A DNA stretch of 64,000 bases from a virus. This document shows, piece after piece, positions 46,720 through 54,087 of the stretch (position 1 is its first letter; each line of letters starts with the position of its first letter). Both the position numbers and the translations under genes were made by a program. Below the pieces are notes generated by a model, which had not been told where the DNA came from, searched no databases, and saw only the letters and a program-made list of their open reading frames with translations. The stretch spans positions 1 through 64,000 of IMG/VR virus record IMGVR_UViG_3300023184_000088; one strand, written 5' to 3'.

Positions 46720-47017
46720 TTTTTAAAGGTGTTTCTAAATCAATTATTTGTAATTTATCCATAAGATAAGTAGTAAACTCATTATGGTCAACATCACCGA
46801 AAAAACTTCTTAATTCTGAATAAACATTATCCCTTAATGTTGAGAATTTTTGAAAGTTTCTCATAATATCATTTGGGTAATATGGGGGACTTTTAATATC
46901 CTCATCCGACCAACCCTCTCGTTGGAATGCCAATCTAAGATTCCTATAAGTTTCTATTAGTTCATTATCAATACCTAAAGTATCGATGTATTTCATCCAA
47001 GCATTTTTATAATCCAT
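46685..47017 (-). CDS. Hypothetical protein
   Basis: I set the start at ATG 47017 (MDYKNAWMKY) because a late motif lies 4 nt upstream and the longer frame to 47209 would run through the opposing ClpC-like gene and its promoter. This gives 110 residues, acidic and helical, with LAFQREGWSDEDIKSPPYYPND near the middle. No family is recognised. Confidence 0.5.
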   Translation of the reverse strand: MDYKNAWMKYIDTLGIDNELIETYRNLRLAFQREGWSDEDIKSPPYYPNDIMRNFQKFSTLRDNVYSELRSFFGDVDHNEFTTYLMDKLQIIDLETPLKNGNKKRNNRRD

Positions 47018-47021
47018 TTTT

Positions 47022-47028
47022 ATAAATA
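47022..47028 (-). promoter_or_regulatory. Late-promoter motif TATTTAT
   Basis: On the minus strand ATATTTATAAAA lies immediately before the ATG at 47017. Confidence 0.5.
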
Positions 47029-47042
47029 TATTAAAATAATGT

Positions 47043-47073
47043 TTTGGTAATTCAAAAATATGTATTACTTTTG
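47043..47073 (+). promoter_or_regulatory. Host-type promoter of the ClpC-like gene
   Basis: TTTG (47043), a 19-nt spacer and TACTTTTG (47066-47073) match the Bacteroidota consensus exactly. The ATG is at 47130. Confidence 0.8.
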
Positions 47074-47129
47074 TCCAATCATTTGAAATAATGAAATTAA
47101 CCCTTATACTTAAATAAAACAAATTAATT

Positions 47130-49181
47130 ATGATAGAATCTATGGATGGTAACGAAGGAAGAGGTAAGAACACAAGTGTTTCCGAATCAGCAACACCAGT
47201 GTTAGACAATTTTAGTCGAGATTTAATAAAATTGGCTGAAGAAGGGAAATTAGACCCTGTTATTGGTAGAGAAAGTGAAATTACGAGAATTGCCCAAATT
47301 CTTTCTCGTAGAAAGAAAAATAACCCAATTATTATTGGAGAACCTGGTTGTGGTAAAACCGCAATCGTTGAGGGTCTTGCAATTAAAATCTATAATGGGG
47401 ATTGTCCAAGAAACTTAATGGACAAAAGAATCGTATCATTAGATATGACATCAATCGTTGCAGGAACAAAGTATCGTGGTCAATTTGAAGAACGAATGAA
47501 AGTAATTATAGAAGAATTACAAAACGCACCAAACATCATCGTATTCATTGATGAGATTCATACCATCGTTGGAGCAGGGAATTCATCAGGGTCAATGGAC
47601 GCATCAAACATCTTTAAACCAGCTCTTGCTCGTGGGGAAATCCAATGTGTTGGAGCAACAACATTAGATGAATATAGAAAAAACTTTGAAAAAGATGGAG
47701 CGTTAGAAAGACGTTTTCAAAAAGTTGTTGTTGATTCACCAAGCAAAGAAGAGACATTACTTATCTTGGAAAACTCAAAAGATAAATACGAATCTTACCA
47801 CAAGGTAACCTATTCCAATGAGATTTTAAATCTATGTGTTGATTTAGCGGAAAGATATATCACCGATAGAGAATTTCCGGATAAAGCGTTTGACATCTTG
47901 GATGAGGTTGGTGCGAGAAGTCAGGTAGAGATTAAAACTCCGGACTCAATAGAAAAGTTGAAACTCCAAGCATTCGATATTAAACAACAAAAAATGGATG
48001 TTGTTAAACGACAAGATTATGAGGAAGCCGCAAATCTTCGTGATAAAGAAAAAAGAGTCTTAAATAAACTTGAATCTGAAAAGAAAAAGTTTGAAGAAGA
48101 ACTCCTTACAAATAAAAAAGAAATCACCATTGATTTGGTTTATGAGGTTGTATCCAATATTACCAAAATTCCAATCACCAAATTAAACTCTGATGAGACT
48201 AAATTATTATCCGAAATGGAAGTTAATTTATCAGATAAAGTTATTGGACAATCTGATGCAGTTTCAAAAATTGCCAAGTCAATTAGAAGAAGTAGAATTG
48301 GGATTAAAGACCCAAACAAACCAATTGGTTCATTTATCTTTTTAGGGTCAACCGGTGTTGGTAAAACATATTTAGCAAAACAACTCGCCAAACAAATGTT
48401 CGGTAGTGAGGATAATATGATTCGTGTGGATATGTCAGAATACCAAGAAAAACATACCATATCAAGATTAATCGGAGCACCTAGCGGATATGTTGGGTAT
48501 GAGGATGGGGGACAACTAACCGAACAGGTTAAAAATAAACCATATTCTGTTATTCTATTTGATGAGGTTGAGAAAGCTCATAAAGATATTTTCTCCACAC
48601 TTCTTCAAGTATTGGATGAAGGACACCTAACCGATAGTTTAGGGAAAAAAATCAATTTCAAAAATTGTGTGATTATTATGACCTCAAATGTTGGAGCAAA
48701 AAAATTACAAGATTTTGGTTCAGGTGTTGGTTTTAAAACTGGGTCAAGTACCTATGTTGAGGAAGAATATCGTAGAGATGTTTTGAAAAAGGAATTAAAG
48801 AAATTCTTTACTCCGGAATTTTTAAATCGTGTAGACGAGATTGTAATCTTTAATTCTTTAGTGAAAGAAGATGTTAAAAAAATTGTGAAATTAGAATTGG
48901 ACATCCTAACTAATAGATTAATTGGAATGAAATACGACATCACTTTTGATGGTAGTGTTTTAGATTTAATATCTGATGTTGGATTCGATGAAACCTACGG
49001 AGCAAGACCAATTAAACGAGCTATCCAAGACAAACTTGAGGATTTTGTGTCAGAGGAGATTATAAAAGGAACTGTGGTTGAAAACACCCCATACACAATT
49101 ATCTCTGTGGATAAAGAAATTAAATTTCAAGAAGTTGTAGAAGTTGTGAAAAAGACAAGAAAGAAAAAGGGGGATGTATAA
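47130..49181 (+). CDS. ClpC-like AAA+ unfoldase without N domain
   Basis: This protein has 683 residues. D1 carries Walker A GEPGCGKT (about 70) and FIDEIHTIVGAG; D2 carries GSTGVGKT (about 407) and ILFDEVEKAH. Between them a ClpC-type M domain with QDYEEAANLRDKEKRVL is visible (about 270-340). GVGF near 532 corresponds to the ClpP-docking loop of ClpC. The double Clp-N domain that recruits adaptors is missing: only about 20 disordered residues precede D1. It could redirect host ClpP or act as a chaperone. It has its own host-type promoter and terminator, near tmRNA and SmpB. Confidence 0.88.
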   Translation: MIESMDGNEGRGKNTSVSESATPVLDNFSRDLIKLAEEGKLDPVIGRESEITRIAQILSRRKKNNPIIIGEPGCGKTAIVEGLAIKIYNGDCPRNLMDKRIVSLDMTSIVAGTKYRGQFEERMKVIIEELQNAPNIIVFIDEIHTIVGAGNSSGSMDASNIFKPALARGEIQCVGATTLDEYRKNFEKDGALERRFQKVVVDSPSKEETLLILENSKDKYESYHKVTYSNEILNLCVDLAERYITDREFPDKAFDILDEVGARSQVEIKTPDSIEKLKLQAFDIKQQKMDVVKRQDYEEAANLRDKEKRVLNKLESEKKKFEEELLTNKKEITIDLVYEVVSNITKIPITKLNSDETKLLSEMEVNLSDKVIGQSDAVSKIAKSIRRSRIGIKDPNKPIGSFIFLGSTGVGKTYLAKQLAKQMFGSEDNMIRVDMSEYQEKHTISRLIGAPSGYVGYEDGGQLTEQVKNKPYSVILFDEVEKAHKDIFSTLLQVLDEGHLTDSLGKKINFKNCVIIMTSNVGAKKLQDFGSGVGFKTGSSTYVEEEYRRDVLKKELKKFFTPEFLNRVDEIVIFNSLVKEDVKKIVKLELDILTNRLIGMKYDITFDGSVLDLISDVGFDETYGARPIKRAIQDKLEDFVSEEIIKGTVVENTPYTIISVDKEIKFQEVVEVVKKTRKKKGDV

Positions 49182-49206
49182 TCCCCCCTTTAAATACCAA
49201 AAAAAT

Positions 49207-49232
49207 AACCCCACCTTTCGGAGGGGTTTTTT
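49207..49232. terminator. Terminator between convergent genes
   Basis: AACCCC pairs with GGGGTT (inner CC/GG after an A-A mismatch), followed by T residues. It serves the ClpC-like gene and possibly the convergent peptidase gene. Confidence 0.8.
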
Positions 49233-49234
49233 AT

Positions 49235-50056
49235 TTAAAACTTATAAAAATATTTTGAATCTGTTTTATATAGATATTTTTTATATCCCAAATCCTGAAT
49301 CATCTTTTTACCCGTCTCTATTCCATTATAAACATCCTCAACAACCACATACTCATTTCTTGTGTGATAGTCGTAATAACCTATCGCAAAATTGATACAG
49401 GAGAAGTCAAATAGGTTCTTCAGAGCATAAACATCAGTATATGGATTTGAAAAGTATTCTTGTTCACCTTTAAAGTTTTCTGTTAAGACATTATCACAGG
49501 TCTTAAAAAATTCACTCTCTCGGTCAAACAATTGTGTTCCCATACAAAATTCTGTAACCATTCTGTTTCCTGGTGCATCAAATTGAATTCCGTATCCAAC
49601 ATTTATAAAGAAGTCAGGGTTTGCTTTTTTGGACCCGTGACATCCGGTTTCTTCAGATACAAAGAAAGCAGCCTTTAGATTTGGTAATTCTTTTAATAAT
49701 TCCAAACAAGCATAAACACCACATTTGTCATCACCACCAATACCGGTTGGATTTCCAAAATCGTTATAAGCCTTTAAAGCTGGTTTGAGTTCATATTGAT
49801 TGTTCTGTAACATCTCCTCACGAATATTTATCGTGTCTATGTTATGAACCGTATCTGTATGAGCAATAACACAGGGAAAATAATCTATAAATTCGTCTGT
49901 TTGTTTTGTTGCGTAGATATTATTATGTTCATCCACATTAAAGGGAATTCCATTTTCTTCTAACCAATTGATTAGAAATTCTACCATAAGGTCTTCTTGA
50001 TATGTTTTTGTCGGAACCGACAATACATCTTTTAATAATTGATAATTTCTTTCCAT
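49235..50056 (-). CDS. M20/M42-like zinc peptidase
   Basis: This protein has 273 residues. The metal ligands of di-zinc aminopeptidases are visible: AHTDTVH (about 65), GIGGDDKCGV (about 107), FFVSEETGCHGS (about 130), FDAPGN (about 157) and YYDYHTRNEY near the C-terminus. It probably trims peptides, perhaps products of proteolysis by the neighbouring unfoldase with host ClpP; that link is inference. The -7 box ends 4 nt before the ATG, so the mRNA should be nearly leaderless. Confidence 0.75.
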   Translation of the reverse strand: MERNYQLLKDVLSVPTKTYQEDLMVEFLINWLEENGIPFNVDEHNNIYATKQTDEFIDYFPCVIAHTDTVHNIDTINIREEMLQNNQYELKPALKAYNDFGNPTGIGGDDKCGVYACLELLKELPNLKAAFFVSEETGCHGSKKANPDFFINVGYGIQFDAPGNRMVTEFCMGTQLFDRESEFFKTCDNVLTENFKGEQEYFSNPYTDVYALKNLFDFSCINFAIGYYDYHTRNEYVVVEDVYNGIETGKKMIQDLGYKKYLYKTDSKYFYKF

Positions 50057-50060
50057 AGCA

Positions 50061-50068
50061 CAAATATA
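50061..50068 (-). promoter_or_regulatory. Host-type -7 element, leaderless spacing
   Basis: On the minus strand TATATTTG ends 4 nt before the ATG at 50056. The upstream -33 element is poor. Confidence 0.5.
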
Positions 50069-50097
50069 GGGAAAATAATTAACATAAAAACATTATT

Positions 50098-51459
50098 TTA
50101 ATTTATTCTAACAAAACCCTCAAATAATTCGGGTGAAACTAAAAAGTTATTAAATTCTTCTTCGGTATAACTTCTACGAGCAACACCAGTTTTAGTGAAA
50201 ACATCCATGTGTATTCTATTTGTTTCGGGGTCAATTTCTCTAATAAAAAATTCTCTACCATACGAAGTCTTACTTCTAGTATTAAGTGGGTATTTAGAGA
50301 TAACTCTATCGTAGATATTTGAGTATTCTAAAATATCCACATACTTATCAGATTCTTCTAATTCCTCAAGTATTTCATCTAATTCTTCACCTATAACAAT
50401 ATTAAGTCGTTCTTCATCAAAATCATTACATTGTATTTCATATCTATATTCATCCCATCCACCAGTATTAAATGTGTGACCAATGTCTGTTAAAACACCA
50501 TTGATATTTTTGGTGGGGTCTTGACTAATCTTGAACATTGATAATAAAAGACCAACAGTAGTATAATAAGTTCTAAAACAATCTATGTTGATTAACCCAT
50601 AATTTTGGAAAATTTCACAAATTTCATCCTTAATTTGTTTTTTAGCCTCATCGTGACGACACCCATTTTCAAGGTCCACATATTCTTCTAACATACTTTC
50701 AATTTGACCACCAAACATATCCATCAATTTTTCAGCAGCCTTTTCTTTGGTTTCCTCGCCATCTAACGAAATTAAATCAGGTGAAATATATTTTAAAATC
50801 TGTTTTAATTTAACCTTATTTTCATCTGAAAACCAACCGAAAAAATACCCCCCTTGCCAATCATCGGCGGCTACATTATAATCAACATAATCATATGTGT
50901 CGCCGTAATATGAAAATAATCTATCCACATAATAAACATCTTCTTCTTCAACCTGAAATAATTTAACATAATCCGAAATTTCATCAAAACGTAATTTGAT
51001 TGTACTTTTACCTGGATTTTTTTCATTGTAATTAAATTTATAAACTAAATCGTCAGCACCTTCCATTTCATTAGATGACACCGGTTCACCATTCTTAACC
51101 TTAACCAATAATTCATAAATTGGACTATAACCAATTATGGGTTCAAGTTCCGATTTAACTTCATCAGGTAACTCATGAAATAATTCTTTTCTATCAATAA
51201 GCCTATATCTCATAACCTCACTACCCAAATAAAGTATTTCATTATCGGGGCCTTTATGAATAACATATATTTGGATAGGTTCTTTATCTTTATCAATAAT
51301 AAAGTAAGTATCTCCATCCCGAAATTCATCCCATTTAGATTTTATCGAAGGAGGAGCGTAATATATAAAAGAATCGTAATCCATTGGTTCAACAATTAAC
51401 CAATCGTCATTGTCAAATATTGTTTTAAATTCCCCGTGAGAGTCGTTTTTATCGGGCAT
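50098..51459 (-). CDS. Acidic hypothetical protein
   Basis: This protein has 453 residues, very acidic, with a start like WLIVEPMDYDSFIYYAPPSIKSKW and DTYFIIDKDKEPIQIYVIHKG. The C-terminal half is helical and Glu-rich (EELDEILEELEESDKYVDILEYS). I do not recognise it. Unlike its neighbours it has a late motif, so a virion or late function is possible. Confidence 0.5.
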   Translation of the reverse strand: MPDKNDSHGEFKTIFDNDDWLIVEPMDYDSFIYYAPPSIKSKWDEFRDGDTYFIIDKDKEPIQIYVIHKGPDNEILYLGSEVMRYRLIDRKELFHELPDEVKSELEPIIGYSPIYELLVKVKNGEPVSSNEMEGADDLVYKFNYNEKNPGKSTIKLRFDEISDYVKLFQVEEEDVYYVDRLFSYYGDTYDYVDYNVAADDWQGGYFFGWFSDENKVKLKQILKYISPDLISLDGEETKEKAAEKLMDMFGGQIESMLEEYVDLENGCRHDEAKKQIKDEICEIFQNYGLINIDCFRTYYTTVGLLLSMFKISQDPTKNINGVLTDIGHTFNTGGWDEYRYEIQCNDFDEERLNIVIGEELDEILEELEESDKYVDILEYSNIYDRVISKYPLNTRSKTSYGREFFIREIDPETNRIHMDVFTKTGVARRSYTEEEFNNFLVSPELFEGFVRIN

Positions 51460-51476
51460 AGATATTTATTTTAATA

Positions 51477-51483
51477 ATAAATA
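51477..51483 (-). promoter_or_regulatory. Late-promoter motif TATTTAT
   Basis: On the minus strand ATATTTATTATTAAAA lies about 17 nt before the ATG at 51459. Confidence 0.5.
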
Positions 51484-51491
51484 TATTTTTA

Positions 51492-51522
51492 TTTGGAATT
51501 ATCTAAAAATGTATTATCTTTG
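51492..51522 (+). promoter_or_regulatory. Host-type promoter of the tmRNA gene
   Basis: TTTG (51492-51495), a 19-nt spacer and TATCTTTG (51515-51522) match the Bacteroidota consensus. The mature 5' end is about 14 nt downstream. Confidence 0.8.
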
Positions 51523-51536
51523 TAGAGTTAAAATAT

Positions 51537-51949
51537 GGGAGTGACACGGAATTGACTATTCGTAATAGTTATTTGGGGCACGTAGTGAGATGTTCTCTAT
51601 CACTTAAATCTATGGGCACAACAATTTAGACGGAAACGTTTTAAACAAAATGGCTCTAGTAGGTCTTGTACGTCAAGATGAGCTTGTGAACGTAGCGTAA
51701 GCAAACACACATTGGGGTCGACAGACAGATGCACCTAGCAACAGAACTGTCTTAAGGTGTAATACCACCAGAAGATGTATTAGGAGTCTCGTTCAGGGGT
51801 CTACTCCAACACAAGTGAACCCGACACAGTTATTGGTGACGATGTCAAAATAGGAACCAAATATTTGTCAGTTGAGAATTAACTGAATAAACGTGTAGTC
51901 CTTAATAGGTAATACAAGTAACACCGGAGTTCGAGTCTCCGCACTTCCA
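51537..51949 (+). ncRNA. ssrA: Transfer-messenger RNA (tmRNA)
   Basis: This RNA is about 413 nt. The 5' end GGGAGTGACACGGAATTGAC and 3' end GGAGTTCGAGTCTCCGCACTTCC form a tRNA-like domain with a 7-bp acceptor (GGGAGTG/CACTTCC) and a canonical T-arm. No CCA is encoded. GGGGCACGTAGTGAG matches the conserved post-5' segment. UAGAC at 51627-51631 resembles the E. coli UAGUC before the resume codon. Resume at GGA (51632) gives a 22-codon tag ending DELVNVA before TAA at 51698. tmRNA rescues stalled ribosomes with SmpB, whose gene lies 0.5 kb away. A hairpin terminator follows. Confidence 0.9.
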
Positions 51950-51960
51950 CAAAAAGAAAA

Positions 51961-51982
51961 ACCCATCATACGATGGGTTTTT
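51961..51982. terminator. tmRNA terminator
   Basis: ACCCATC and GATGGGT pair around a 4-nt loop, with A residues before and T residues after. It may act in both directions, also ending the minus-strand gene at 52009. Confidence 0.8.
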
Positions 51983-52008
51983 TTGTTATCAGTTCAAATG
52001 TTTATTTT

Positions 52009-52374
52009 TTAATCTTTTAATACTTGTTTATCCCCAACCGGAGACGTGAATTTGGATGTTAATTTATCTAATCTTGAATCAAAATTTCTATATACATCAC
52101 TAAACATTTTATCTACGTCATCCATTCTTTTGTTGGTGTACATATTTGTTTCAGTATATAATCTATCAACCCTATCAATCTCACCATCAATACGACGGTT
52201 TAGAGAATCCCCACCACTATTAATATCATTAAAGATATGTCCTTGAACTTGTTCTAATTGTTTGCATTTATTTTTTAATCTGTTAATCTGAATGCACATT
52301 ATAACCATAACCACAACTCCCAGTACCCCGAGAACCAAACCTATACCCATAATGAACGATGTTAAATCTACCAT
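52009..52374 (-). CDS. Membrane-anchored coiled-coil protein
   Basis: This protein has 121 residues. Residues 5-28 form one transmembrane helix (FIMGIGLVLGVLGVVVMVIMCI), followed by a basic patch and a long coiled-coil with repeated D-x-x-D-x-x heptads (DRVDRLYTETNM..., DDVDKMFSDVY). Its form resembles small spanin- or superinfection-type membrane proteins, but nothing diagnostic is present. It lies between tmRNA and smpB. Confidence 0.55.
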   Translation of the reverse strand: MVDLTSFIMGIGLVLGVLGVVVMVIMCIQINRLKNKCKQLEQVQGHIFNDINSGGDSLNRRIDGEIDRVDRLYTETNMYTNKRMDDVDKMFSDVYRNFDSRLDKLTSKFTSPVGDKQVLKD

Positions 52375-52423
52375 AATTTCTGTTTTTTATTTGTTTATTT
52401 TTGAACTGATAATTAATGATAAT

Positions 52424-52450
52424 AAAAAAAGAGACTATTTCAAGTCTCTC
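52424..52450 (-). terminator. smpB terminator overlapping the coding end
   Basis: AGAGACT and AGTCTCT pair around a 6-nt loop, with a T-rich run after it on the minus strand. The smpB stop codon lies within the stem. Confidence 0.75.
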
Positions 52451-52872
52451 TTCATATCTCTTTCAATATCCCGAGATTTAATACTATCTCGTTTATCGTG
52501 TATCTTCTTCCCTTTGGCAAGAGCAATTTCCATTTTAATTAATCCGGTTTCATTTATGAAGACACGATAAGGAACGATGGTTACACCATTGATTAACTCA
52601 TTCTCCCACTTATTAAGTTCTTTTCGTTTGGCCAATAGTTTTCTATCCTTTACGGTCTCGTGGAAGGACCCAAACCCATAATCGGAGATATTCATCCCCT
52701 TTATAAATAACTCCCCGTTATTGAAATAACAATACCCTTCAGAGATGGATACCTTCCCCTGACGAATGGACTTTACCTCTGAACCAACTAGTTTGATTCC
52801 CACAATTAGTGTCTGTAGGAATGAATACTCAAACTTGGCTTTCTTATTGACTATGTTAATTGAATTTTTCAT
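52435..52872 (-). CDS. smpB: SsrA-binding protein SmpB
   Basis: This protein has 145 residues. The start MKNSINIVNKKAKFEYSF is chosen over a longer frame because the promoter lies just upstream. The OB-fold core motifs GIKLVGSEVKSIRQGKVSISEGYC, NGELFIKGMNISDY and the C-terminal IEMALAKGKKIHDKRDSIKSRD-type tail (here MEIALAKGKKIHDKR) are diagnostic. SmpB binds the tmRNA tRNA-like domain and places its C-tail in the empty mRNA channel. The -7 box ends 4 nt before the ATG, implying a leaderless mRNA. Confidence 0.92.
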   Translation of the reverse strand: MKNSINIVNKKAKFEYSFLQTLIVGIKLVGSEVKSIRQGKVSISEGYCYFNNGELFIKGMNISDYGFGSFHETVKDRKLLAKRKELNKWENELINGVTIVPYRVFINETGLIKMEIALAKGKKIHDKRDSIKSRDIERDMKRDLK

Positions 52873-52876
52873 TGGA

Positions 52877-52907
52877 CAAAGATAATATAAAAATTGATAT
52901 AAACAAA
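52877..52907 (-). promoter_or_regulatory. Host-type promoter of smpB, leaderless spacing
   Basis: On the minus strand TTTG (52907-52904), a 19-nt spacer and TATCTTTG (52884-52877). The box ends 4 nt before the ATG at 52872. Confidence 0.8.
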
Positions 52908-52936
52908 AAAAGGTGATACAAATTAATGTATCACCT
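52904..52936 (-). terminator. Terminator of the large structured RNA
   Basis: AGGTGATACA and TGTATCACCT form a perfect 10-bp stem around a 6-nt loop, followed on the minus strand by seven T residues. It abuts the smpB promoter, so the two transcription units are separated cleanly. Confidence 0.85.
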
Positions 52937-53822
52937 TCTTGGCTAATTAGGTTGAGATTAAACCTATTATTGAGAATCTTTAAAAGGATTATTAGTTCCC
53001 TCTGTATCCACACCCTTTTGGGATGTAATCCTCAGTGACGATTGGTTAGACCAATCACTCCTCGAGTCGTAAATTACTCTCTTATTACTACACTCTCTTT
53101 AATCTTGCGAACTAATTAATCCTTGCGGGATTAGAGGTTTTTGGTAAGAATACACATCAACTTGCGGTCTTTGTGTGCTATGGACGGCCCATAACTAAGT
53201 AGTCACCTTGTCATCTACGACTGACAGACACTTTTGCTTTTTTCTGTTTAGTTTTTCACCATGTTGAAAATAGTAATTGTGTTGTGGATGTGTCGAAGAA
53301 GGGGTCTGTCGTAAGCTTCGCTATCTTTTGGACAACAAAATACTAACCTCCTCCGTGTAATGTCCCCATTACGAAATTTCAAGTGTAGTTCATATCAACA
53401 TCTTGGTAGATGTTTGATAGGGATAAAATCGACACCACTCGTTCTTTATCTTACCTTTCGGTTTTAACTCAACTCTTATTTTGGAACCCGCAATTACATA
53501 TTTGGAAATATGTTTCTTACTTGGTTCCTATGGGTTATTCTTATTGGTGTTCCCACCTCAACCGGACAATCCACATTGCCAAGTTAGTATTCCATTTCCC
53601 TACGAAGTTATCCTCGGTACTACAGGACTACTAATATCCCACTTGCTTACTCGAGTTCGGTTTCCCAAACCCCAAAATTAGTAACACAACTAATTTCGGT
53701 TTATCCTGCTTTCGCAGTTTATTTAAAGATGATAAGCCACCTATTATCTTTGATACAACACCGAAGTGTTATAATGGATAATCTAAAATTTCTAAGAACG
53801 TCTTTAAGGTTTCCCTTAATTG
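52911..53822 (-). ncRNA. Large (about 910 nt) structured noncoding RNA, GOLLD/ROOL-like candidate
   Basis: No credible coding frame fills this segment, which is less AT-rich than its surroundings. It runs from a host-type promoter at 53828-53857 to a strong terminator. Read on the minus strand, many hairpins end in standard stable tetraloops: AACAC-UUCG-GUGUU (53757-53770), CUGC-GAAA-GCAG (53706-53717) and GUAAUG-GGGA-CAUUAC (53357-53372). Other stems lie at 53117-53133 and 53040-53056. Size, lack of coding and position beside tRNAs recall the GOLLD and ROOL phage RNAs. I cannot confirm membership; it may be a new class. Confidence 0.7.
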
Positions 53823-53827
53823 TTTTA

Positions 53828-53857
53828 CAAAGGTAAGTGATTTTTTTCATTTGTCAA
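53828..53857 (-). promoter_or_regulatory. Host-type promoter of the large structured RNA
   Basis: On the minus strand TTG (53857-53855), a 19-nt spacer and TACCTTTG (53835-53828). The expected start is near 53822. Confidence 0.7.
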
Positions 53858-53890
53858 GCACTTTATAAAACTTTTTTTTAAAAAATAAAA

Positions 53891-53978
53891 TGTGTTGTGT
53901 AAGCTCTACCACTGCAGCTAAACCTTGGTCACCAGGATTACGGTTGTTGGAATCGAACCAACGACTCTACACGACACA
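53891..53978 (-). ncRNA. Permuted tRNA-like element B
   Basis: On the minus strand the order is: outer stem TGTGTCGTGTA, a T-arm with stem GTTGG/CCAAC and loop TTCGATT, an acceptor-like stem AACC/GGTT closed by a 17-nt loop, a D-arm (GCTGCAGTGGTAGAGC), then TACACAACACA pairing back to the start. The T-arm and D-arm are canonical on this strand only but in reverse order. The outer stem takes the place of the anticodon stem (TACAC/GTGTA fits positions 27-31/39-43), so ends lie where the anticodon loop should be. A T-rich tract follows. Confidence 0.65.
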
Positions 53979-53985
53979 TTTATAG

Positions 53986-54076
53986 TGGTATCAACGGGAC
54001 TCGAACCTGTGACACAGGGTTTTTCAGAACCCTTGCTCTACCAAGGGAAATAAATCTCCCACTGAGCTATAATACC
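53986..54076 (-). tRNA. tRNA-Phe(GAA)-like with D-loop insertion
   Basis: This gene is 91 nt. The 7-bp acceptor GGTATTA/TGATACC, D-stem GCTC/GAGC, anticodon stem AGGGT/ACCCT and T-arm with loop TTCGAGT are in normal order. Two features are odd. The D-loop holds about 17 extra nt that can form a GGGA/TCCC hairpin. The anticodon loop TCTGAAAA has 8 nt; with U33 as its third base the anticodon is GAA (Phe). One T-stem mismatch (A-C) is present. CCA is not encoded. It sits between the two permuted elements. Confidence 0.65.
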
Positions 54077-54087
54077 ATATAAAATAA

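Noticed and set aside
53410-53681. Plus-strand open frames of about 70 codons
   Set aside because: They lie inside the structured RNA on the opposite strand to its promoter and terminator, have odd composition, and overlap each other in different frames.
52911-53822. Group I or II intron
   Set aside because: No interrupted gene flanks it, and it has its own promoter and terminator.
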